Shown: piece after piece, positions 7,715-12,899 of the stretch
Position numbering within the stretch: the first letter of the stretch is position 1
Layout of the letters: the number at the start of each line of letters is the position of its first letter
The notes under the pieces: model-generated
What the model saw: only the letters and a program-made list of their open reading frames with translations
Databases searched by the model: none
What the model was told of the DNA's origin: nothing
DNA from: Actinomycetes bacterium
Lineage (GTDB): Bacteria > Actinomycetota > Actinomycetes > Actinomycetales > Cellulomonadaceae
Reading direction: 5' to 3'
Length of the DNA: 12,899 nucleotides
Assembly (NCBI GenBank): GCA_023438885.1
Contig: JAEXPS010000236.1
Location: 1-12,899, forward strand
Position numbers and translations under genes: made by a program

Positions 7715-7726
7715 TGCCCTGAGGGC
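7707..7726. terminator. Possible hairpin between convergent operons
   Basis: AGGGC-TGAT-GCCCT (7707-7720) forms a perfect 5-bp stem across the stop codon of the 108-aa gene. The same GCCC can instead pair with GGGC at 7723-7726, giving two mutually exclusive hairpins. This sits exactly where the + and - operons converge. There is no U-tract, so the support is weak. Confidence 0.3.
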
Positions 7727-7729
7727 TGC

Positions 7730-8671
7730 CTAGGCGATCTCCGACCAGGTGGGTGCCTGCGCCCCGGCCCGTGCGACCGTGTAGGACGCCGACCGCTGGG
7801 CGAGCGACGCCAGACGAACGAGGTCGTCGGCACCGATGCCGCCGTGCCGCACCTGCCCGGCGAGGTCCCAGCGCAGGAGCCCGGCGAGCAAGGCCGCCAT
7901 GAAGGCGTCGCCCGCGCCGATGGTGTCCACCACCTGCGTCGGGACGGCCTCGAGCGCGAGGCGGTGCCGACGGGTGACGACGAGGCAACCGGCCCCGCCC
8001 TTCGTCACGACGACGAGGCCGACGCCGAGGGCCAACGCCCACTCCGCGACAGCCGCGGCGTCCCGGGCCGGGAACAGCCAGGCCGCGTCCTCGTCGCTGA
8101 GCTTGAGCACGTCGCTGTGGCCGGCGAAGGCCTCGACCCGCTCCAGCACGGCGCCGCGGTCCGGCGTGATCGCCGCGCGGACGTTGGGGTCGAACGACCG
8201 CAGCACGTCGTCGCTCACGCTCTCGAAGAGCTGCAGCACCCGCGTGCCCCCTGGTTCGAGCGCCGCCGCGATCGAGCCCGAGTGGACGAGCGCGGTTCCC
8301 CGGGGGACGGTGCGGCCGCCCGGCGGGTCCCACTGAAGGTCGAACTCGTACGTGGCCGAGCCGTCGGCGCCGATCCGCGCCAGGGCCGTCGAGGTGGTCC
8401 CTCCGGCGGTCACGGATCCGTCGTCGAGCACCACTCCGGCGAAGCCGAGGTGGTCCGCGAGCAGCCGCCCGTCCGCGTCGTCCCCGAACGACGTCAGCAG
8501 TCGCGTCGGCAGGCCGAGCCGCGCCAGGCCGACCGCGACGTTCATCGGGCTGCCGCCCGGCCGGCGCCGCTCGACGCCGTCCGACTCGACCGTCACGTCG
8601 ACCAGGGCCTCCCCGACGACGAAGGCCGCTCCGGTGGACCTTCGTGCGTCGGTGTCGGTGTCGCTGGACAC
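7730..8671 (-). CDS. PfkB-family carbohydrate kinase, fructokinase-like
   Basis: A 313-aa sugar kinase that phosphorylates a sugar with ATP in the cytoplasm. The N-terminal substrate motif PGGSPMNVAVGLARLG (38-53) is the form typical of fructokinases. The C-terminal signature DTIGAGDAF (249-257) carries the catalytic base Asp255 and the anion hole, and VVTKGGAGC (221-229) belongs to the nucleotide site. The start is GTG 8671, with GAGAGGG (8685-8679) 7 bases upstream; only 4 bases separate it from the stop of the polyol dehydrogenase gene, so the two are co-translated neighbours. This pairing fits a route from hexitol to ketose to ketose 6-phosphate, for example mannitol to fructose to fructose 6-phosphate. 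It is the last gene of the - operon. Other PfkB substrates, such as 2-keto-3-deoxygluconate or ribose, remain possible. Confidence 0.9.
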   Translation of the reverse strand: MSSDTDTDARRSTGAAFVVGEALVDVTVESDGVERRRPGGSPMNVAVGLARLGLPTRLLTSFGDDADGRLLADHLGFAGVVLDDGSVTAGGTTSTALARIGADGSATYEFDLQWDPPGGRTVPRGTALVHSGSIAAALEPGGTRVLQLFESVSDDVLRSFDPNVRAAITPDRGAVLERVEAFAGHSDVLKLSDEDAAWLFPARDAAAVAEWALALGVGLVVVTKGGAGCLVVTRRHRLALEAVPTQVVDTIGAGDAFMAALLAGLLRWDLAGQVRHGGIGADDLVRLASLAQRSASYTVARAGAQAPTWSEIA

Positions 8672-8675
8672 GCCT

Positions 8676-10145
8676 CTACCCTCTCGTGAGCCGGGGCGAG
8701 ACGAGCGCAGACGGGCCCTCCAGCTCGAGCACGTCGGCGGCCAGCGTGAACGCCTCGACGAAGTCCGGGTAGTCGAGGAACTGCGAGAGCGCGGGCACGC
8801 GCCGGAGGAACTCGCGCGGCGCGCGCACGGCCGCCTGGATCAGGCGGCCCGCGGACTCGTCGTCCATCGTGAACAGTCCGGCCCCGGCGCCGCGGCACCA
8901 GGCCCGCCACGTCGCGAGGATCGAGGCTCCCAGGGTGCACGGCGCACCTGCGGCGGCCCTCTCGGCGAGCACCGGCACCAGGAACTTCGGGATCCGGTTG
9001 GAGGCGTCCACGCTCAGCCGAGCGAGGTAGTCCTGCACGTGCGGGTTGCCGAACCGGACGAACAGCTCGTCGATGTACGCGGGGATGTCGAAGCCGGCGG
9101 GCACGGCGAGGGTCGGAACGGCCTCCTGTTCCATGTAGGCGCGCACGTGCGCGGCGATCCGCGGGTCGGAGCACGCCTCGTGCACGTACTGGTAACCCAT
9201 GAGCTGGCCGATGTAGGCCAGCGCCTGATGCGACCCGTTGAGCAGCCGGAGCTTGATCGCCTCATAGGGGTCGATGTCGCGGACCAGCGTGGCGCCCGCC
9301 TTCTCGAACGGGGGGCGCCCGCTCGGGAAGTCGTCCTCGATCACCCATTGCGTGAACGGCTCGCTCGCCACGGGCCAGGCGTCCTCGACGCCCAGCTCCG
9401 TGGCGACGCGGTCGACGTCCGCCTGCGTCGTCACCGGTGTGATGCGGTCGACCATCGTCGACGGGAACGCCACCTCGGCGGCGATCCAGTCGGCGAGCTC
9501 GGGGTCCGCAAGCCGCGCCACGCCTTCCACGCTCATCCGAGCGACGCGGCCGTTCCCCTGGATGTTGTCGCACGACATCACCGCGAACGGCGCGATGCCG
9601 CGTCGCCGCCGCTCACGGAGCGCAGCGGTGATCCAGCCGAACGCGGTGCGCAACCGCGACAGACCGGAGGCGACCTCCTCGGCCACCAGCGGGTCGTTCT
9701 CGGCGAGCCGCCCGTTCGTCGGGTCGGAGACGTAGCCGCCCTCGGTCACCGTCAGGGAGACGATGCGCACGTCCGGTGACACGAGCTGGTCGAGCACTGC
9801 GGCCGGGTCATCCGGCGCGTGCAGGAAGCGCCGGATGGACCCGATGACGGCGAAGTCGTCCGTGCCGTCGGGCTGCCGCAGCGTCAGCGTGTAGAGATGG
9901 TCTTGGCTGCCGAGCGCGTCGCGCATCCGCGCGTCCCGCTCGAGCAGGCCCACCCCGCAGATCGCCCAGTCCCGGGCCAGCCCGGCGTTGAACAACCGGT
10001 CGAGATACATCGCCTGGTGGGAGCGATGGAAGTTCCCGACCCCGAAGTGCACGATCCCGATCCGCAGGTTCGGGTCGTCGAGGTAGTTCGGCACCGCGAC
10101 CCGTGCGGGAAGCGTTCCGACCGCCTGCGTGCCAAGCCTCTCCAC
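8676..10145 (-). CDS. Mannitol dehydrogenase-family polyol (or hexuronate) oxidoreductase
   Basis: A 489-aa NAD(P)-dependent polyol-specific long-chain dehydrogenase, expected to interconvert a hexitol such as mannitol with its 2-ketose. The N-terminal Rossmann motif HFGVGNFHRSHQA is at 33-45 and SCDN at 191-194. The catalytic signature KLRLLNGSH gives Lys298, Asn303 and His306, which match the Lys-Asn-His triad of Pseudomonas mannitol 2-dehydrogenase in spacing. Length is typical. The start is GTG 10145, with GAAGGG about 8 bases upstream and 5 bases after the stop of the 107-aa gene, so it lies inside the operon. The fructokinase-like kinase follows 4 bases downstream, which favours a mannitol- or arabinitol-type substrate over fructuronate. 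Fructuronate and tagaturonate reductases share this family and cannot be excluded. Confidence 0.92.
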   Translation of the reverse strand: MERLGTQAVGTLPARVAVPNYLDDPNLRIGIVHFGVGNFHRSHQAMYLDRLFNAGLARDWAICGVGLLERDARMRDALGSQDHLYTLTLRQPDGTDDFAVIGSIRRFLHAPDDPAAVLDQLVSPDVRIVSLTVTEGGYVSDPTNGRLAENDPLVAEEVASGLSRLRTAFGWITAALRERRRRGIAPFAVMSCDNIQGNGRVARMSVEGVARLADPELADWIAAEVAFPSTMVDRITPVTTQADVDRVATELGVEDAWPVASEPFTQWVIEDDFPSGRPPFEKAGATLVRDIDPYEAIKLRLLNGSHQALAYIGQLMGYQYVHEACSDPRIAAHVRAYMEQEAVPTLAVPAGFDIPAYIDELFVRFGNPHVQDYLARLSVDASNRIPKFLVPVLAERAAAGAPCTLGASILATWRAWCRGAGAGLFTMDDESAGRLIQAAVRAPREFLRRVPALSQFLDYPDFVEAFTLAADVLELEGPSALVSPRLTRG

Positions 10146-10150
10146 ACCGA

Positions 10151-10474
10151 TCAGCCCTTCAGGTTGAGGTGCACGAGCACCCGCGCGGGTGTCTCGGGCG
10201 TCGCACCCGTGATGACCAGCCGTAGCCAGTTGCCGAACTGCGCCACGGGCAGGTCGACGAGCGAGTCCGCGGCGGTCAGGGTCGTGCCCGTCCGCGGGCG
10301 CCAGTTGACGCCGTCGGGCGAGACCTCGACCGTGATCGCCAGGTCCGGATGCTCGCCTTCGGCTTGCACGAAGAAGACGCCCTCCGTCGCCCAGCCGGCC
10401 TCGTAGGGGAGGGTCGAGTACCCGTCGGAGATACGGACGCGACGGGCGAGGACTGATGTGTTGGTCGTCTGCAT
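10151..10474 (-). CDS. Small predicted all-beta protein, 107 aa, partner of the 309-aa protein (copy 2)
   Basis: Function unknown; paralogue of the 108-aa protein at 7388-7714. It keeps PYEAGWA (23-29), FFV (34-36), VSPDGVNW (51-58), AQFGNWLRL (78-86), TGA (89-91) and the terminal VLVHLNLKG (99-107). The first 20 residues differ most. It is predicted to be all beta and cytoplasmic, with no signal peptide. ATG 10474 has only a weak GAGAG (10486-10482) 7 bases upstream. Gaps are 33 bases to the upstream 309-aa gene and 5 bases to the downstream dehydrogenase gene. As in copy 1, it directly follows the large paralogue, so gene order is conserved. A structural or binding subunit is a reasonable guess; no catalytic motif is recognisable. 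Confidence 0.85.
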   Translation of the reverse strand: MQTTNTSVLARRVRISDGYSTLPYEAGWATEGVFFVQAEGEHPDLAITVEVSPDGVNWRPRTGTTLTAADSLVDLPVAQFGNWLRLVITGATPETPARVLVHLNLKG

Positions 10475-10507
10475 GGTGTGTCTCTCAGTGGTCGTCCGGG
10501 CGTGCCG

Positions 10508-11437
10508 TCACTCGGTCGAGTAGACGACCGAGTCGAGGAAGAGGTTGACGGAACGGTTGGTGTCGGTCTCGATGAAGAAGATCGGGTTGATGAGGTTGTC
10601 GATCGACGCGTACCCGTCCACCAAGGTCGGCTGGATGCCGCGCATGTCGAAGACCTGGTCCATGCTCTGCAGCTCGACGTACTCGCGCTTCTCGATGTCG
10701 ACGGTCAGCCGCATGTAGAGCCAGTTGAGCTTGTCGGGGCTCTCGTTGTAGAGCAGGTCCTGCTCGCCGCCCGGGAGCCACTGGTACCCGTCGCCGGAGC
10801 CGTCGGCGAACCGGCGGCCGTACCACTGGTTGTCGACGCCGGGGATGCACCACCCGTCCTCGACGCCGAAGTTCCAGTCGGTCGGCGTCACGCCGTCGGC
10901 CACCTTGTAGTACTGCCACTTCTTGACGAGCTTGCCGCCGAGCGAGTTCACGTAGCGCACCCCGGGCATGTACCGGTACTGCGAGTCCTGCACGTCGAAG
11001 AAGAACCCGATCGCGCGGATGTCCTCCTCGCCCTTGCCCTCCCGATCCTGAGTCGGGGTGTAGGAGTACCACGCCTCGATCTGGATCAGCTTGGGGTTGC
11101 CCCATCGCGACAGCCGCTTGATGGCGCAGCCCATGGAGCCCGGGGCCGGCGGCTCGGTGTACGGGGCGGCGTGCGGCGCCGTCGAGAGCTTGAGCGAGTA
11201 GGTGCCGTCCATGGAGCCGTGCGACGACGCGAAGCGCATCGAGGCCGAGCTCAGCTGGATCGGCGCCCAGCTCGACAGGTCGACCACGCTCTCGAAGGAC
11301 TCGTAGTCCTCCTCGACGTAGTTCGGCGTCAGGTCGAGCCAGCCGTTGTAGCCGTTGTCGAAGTCGTCGTAGCACATGACGTTCTCGAGCGGTCGGAATC
11401 GCCCGAGGCCGCGCTCGTACGACAGGAATCTCTCCAT
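10508..11437 (-). CDS. Protein of unknown function, 309 aa, large member of the duplicated two-gene module (copy 2)
   Basis: Full-length paralogue of the 311-aa protein at 6441-7376, about 60% identical by eye, with one or two small gaps. The strongest conserved blocks are EAWYSYTPTQDREGKGEED (121-139), PGVRYVNS (158-165), YNESPDKLNWLYMR (230-243) and FFIETDTNRSVNLFLDSVV (287-305). Charged and aromatic residues in these blocks (Glu121, Trp123, Asp131, Glu137, Glu138, Asp139, Asn231, Glu232, Asp235, Lys236, Trp239) are candidates for a binding or active site, by inference only. No signal peptide, membrane segment or cofactor motif is seen. ATG 11437 has GGAGAG (11447-11442) just upstream, in the 14-base gap after the FAD oxidoreductase gene, so translation is tightly linked. 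Its place between a redox enzyme and polyol-metabolising enzymes suggests a role on a sugar-derived substrate. Confidence 0.86.
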   Translation of the reverse strand: MERFLSYERGLGRFRPLENVMCYDDFDNGYNGWLDLTPNYVEEDYESFESVVDLSSWAPIQLSSASMRFASSHGSMDGTYSLKLSTAPHAAPYTEPPAPGSMGCAIKRLSRWGNPKLIQIEAWYSYTPTQDREGKGEEDIRAIGFFFDVQDSQYRYMPGVRYVNSLGGKLVKKWQYYKVADGVTPTDWNFGVEDGWCIPGVDNQWYGRRFADGSGDGYQWLPGGEQDLLYNESPDKLNWLYMRLTVDIEKREYVELQSMDQVFDMRGIQPTLVDGYASIDNLINPIFFIETDTNRSVNLFLDSVVYSTE

Positions 11438-11451
11438 TGATCTCTCCAAAC

Positions 11452-12816
11452 TCAGACCCGGCTGACCGGGTACTCGAAGAACTCGATCGGTTCGCCGGGA
11501 GTGGCGGTGTTGTCGAAGTCCACGACGGCGCCCTGCTCCGCCAACGTCGAGTGCAGCAGGGCGAAGTCCATGTCGGACATGCCGTACCCGTGCGTGAGGC
11601 TCAGCGCCGCAGCGGTGCCGGCTCCCTGCCCCATGGCCATGCACGTGGCCATCACCCGGGCCGAGCCGAAGCCCGACCCGTCCGCATCGAGGCACCGCCC
11701 GGCGGTGACGAGGTTGACGCTCCCGGCCGGCACCAGGCACCGGAACGGGATGTTGTACTCCTGCCGCGGCACGACGAGCCCGTTCTGCTCGTTGCTGTCG
11801 GTGGAGTGCACGTCGATGACGTGCGCGCCCTTGGCGACGGTGTCGGGAAACGCCTTCGGCACCAGGATGTCGTCCCTCTGGAGCCGGTAGAGCCCGACGA
11901 TGTGGTAGGTCTCGCGCACCCCGGTCTGAATCCCCGACTTCGCCAACCAGCAGTCCTTGAACTCGGGGAACTCGCGGCGCAGCACCTGGATGATGTGGTG
12001 GAGCTGCTCGCGCATGCTGCACTCGGTCCGCGTGAACCGCTCCGGGTCGCTGGCGTCCGTCGCCTCGCGCAGCAGGTTGATGCTCACCATGCCGTCGTGG
12101 AAGAACCGGTTGATCCAGGGACCACCGAAGATCGGGATCTCACCGGCCGCGTTGAGCTCGAGGAGCCGGCCGCGGATCTCCTGGGAGACCGGCAGCATGG
12201 CGTCGACCGCGTCGCCGAACAGCGGCGAGAGCGCGTCGGTGTCGACGCCGCCGAGCTGGAACCAGAGCGAGGCCGGCTGCAGCACGTCACTCTTGACGGT
12301 CTCGTACCCGGCGGCGCGCACCACGTCGGCGTCACCGGTGCAGTCGACGAACACCGCCCCTTCGTACGCGACCCGGCCCCGCTTGTTCTGCACGACGACG
12401 TGCGTGAGCCGGTCGCCGGCGACGACGACGTCGGAGAACCACGAGTGGTACAGCGGCGTGACCCCTGCCTCCAGCAACAGGCGCTGGGCGGCGAGCTTCA
12501 TGATCTCGTCGTTGGCCGGGAAGTTGCCGCTCTCGCGCGAGACCTCGGCCCCACCCAGCTCCGCCGCTCTCGTCATCAGCTCGAACGGGATGCCACCGAT
12601 GTGCTGCTTGCCGAAGTGGCGGAACTCACTGATCGGCGTCACGAGAGCACTGGTCGCCATGCCGCCGACGAAGCCGTACCGCTCGATGAGCAGCGTCCTC
12701 GCGCCGTTGCGGGCGGCCGCCGTTGCCGCGACGAGGCCCGCGGGGCCTCCGCCGCACACGATGACGTCATAGCTGCCCGCGACGGGTACTTGTCTGCTCG
12801 CTTCGGTCACAACCAC
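11452..12816 (-). CDS. FAD-dependent oxidoreductase (FAD_oxidored-type flavoprotein)
   Basis: A 454-aa flavoprotein. The dinucleotide-binding fold is at the N-terminus: DVIVCGGGPAG (17-27) with Glu45 closing the motif (TLLIER). A second FAD contact is VDCTGDADV (158-166). The family-typical GVRETYHIVG lies at 299-308 and the C-terminal FAD motif AGRCLDADGSGFGSARVMA at 372-390, followed by MGQGAGTAAAL. It lacks a signal peptide and is probably cytoplasmic. Family members oxidise varied substrates, so the substrate cannot be named; the operon suggests a sugar or polyol derivative. The start is GTG 12816, because AAAGGA (12829-12824) lies 7 bases upstream; GTG 12810 is a poorer alternative. It is followed after 14 bases by the 309-aa unknown gene. 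The operon promoter is not visible and probably lies upstream of the window edge. Confidence 0.9.
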   Translation of the reverse strand: MVVTEASRQVPVAGSYDVIVCGGGPAGLVAATAAARNGARTLLIERYGFVGGMATSALVTPISEFRHFGKQHIGGIPFELMTRAAELGGAEVSRESGNFPANDEIMKLAAQRLLLEAGVTPLYHSWFSDVVVAGDRLTHVVVQNKRGRVAYEGAVFVDCTGDADVVRAAGYETVKSDVLQPASLWFQLGGVDTDALSPLFGDAVDAMLPVSQEIRGRLLELNAAGEIPIFGGPWINRFFHDGMVSINLLREATDASDPERFTRTECSMREQLHHIIQVLRREFPEFKDCWLAKSGIQTGVRETYHIVGLYRLQRDDILVPKAFPDTVAKGAHVIDVHSTDSNEQNGLVVPRQEYNIPFRCLVPAGSVNLVTAGRCLDADGSGFGSARVMATCMAMGQGAGTAAALSLTHGYGMSDMDFALLHSTLAEQGAVVDFDNTATPGEPIEFFEYPVSRV

Positions 12817-12837
12817 GGTCTGGTCCTTTGGTGCGCG

Positions 12838-12899
12838 TCAGTCGGTGCGCCCGCCGGTCAGCGGGCGTCCCGGTGTGGGGGCGGCGACGACCGCCGCCC
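12838..12899 (-). CDS. Possible C-terminus of an upstream operon gene (partial)
   Basis: On the - strand a frame open from the window edge ends in a TGA at 12840-12838, giving about 19 residues ending RPLTGGRTD with G or C at nearly all third positions. The stop lies 21 bases before the FAD oxidoreductase start, matching the tight spacing of the rest of the operon. The piece is too short for a family call. A competing frame ends at 12860-12858. It might be a transporter permease or another catabolic gene, but nothing in the sequence shows that. Confidence 0.35.
   Translation of the reverse strand, partial: AAVVAAPTPGRPLTGGRTD

Noticed and set aside
10151..11437. Assignment of the large/small pair as C-glycoside deglycosidase subunits next to an FAD oxidoreductase
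   Set aside because: The sizes and redox neighbour are suggestive, but the known large subunit is a TIM barrel of the sugar isomerase type. This protein looks beta-rich and lacks those motifs. Kept only as an analogy.
10478..11440. 320-aa + strand frame opposite the 309-aa unknown protein
   Set aside because: The - frame is conserved with a paralogue elsewhere in the window, has a good ribosome binding site and fits the operon. The + frame is a Val/Leu/Arg-rich shadow.
1..12899. Mobile element, CRISPR or horizontally acquired island
   Set aside because: No transposase, integrase, direct or terminal repeats, tRNA or composition shift is visible. The duplicated module lacks flanking repeats that would show a recent duplication mechanism.

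Overview
The window is uniformly GC-rich, with G or C at almost every third codon position, frequent GTG starts and short intergenic gaps. This points to a chromosomal segment from an actinobacterium. I cannot fix the genus from sequence alone. I see no tRNA, rRNA, CRISPR array, insertion sequence or attachment site, and no gene-free stretch longer than about 165 bases.

Left part (1-4390). The window opens inside a bifunctional proline utilisation gene (putA, + strand) whose start lies upstream. It converges on a zinc-dependent medium-chain dehydrogenase gene (- strand). That gene is divergent from an AraC-family regulator gene (4390-5295, +) across 162 bases. The AraC gene converges, with a 2-base gap, on a LacI-family repressor gene (5298-6356, -).

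Right part (6357-12899). This is the most interesting region. A strong promoter (TTGACA, 17 bases, TAACGT) followed at once by a perfect 9-bp-arm palindrome lies between the LacI gene and a two-gene + operon. That operon encodes a 311-aa protein of unknown function and a 108-aa predicted all-beta protein. Facing it is a - strand operon that reads, in transcription order: the C-terminus of an unseen gene (tentative), an FAD-dependent oxidoreductase, a 309-aa paralogue of the 311-aa protein, a 107-aa paralogue of the 108-aa protein, a mannitol-type polyol dehydrogenase and a fructokinase-like PfkB kinase. The two-gene unknown module therefore occurs twice within 5 kb, on opposite strands, with the same order and tight spacing.

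How it may work together (inference). The locus looks like a carbohydrate or polyol utilisation cluster. The polyol dehydrogenase and kinase would turn a hexitol into a ketose and then a ketose phosphate. The FAD enzyme and the large/small paralogue pairs would act earlier on an unidentified, probably modified or glycosidic, substrate. LacI- and AraC-type regulators give substrate control. No transporter or extracellular enzyme is visible; if they exist they probably lie beyond the right edge, upstream in the - strand operon. PutA is probably an unrelated housekeeping neighbour.
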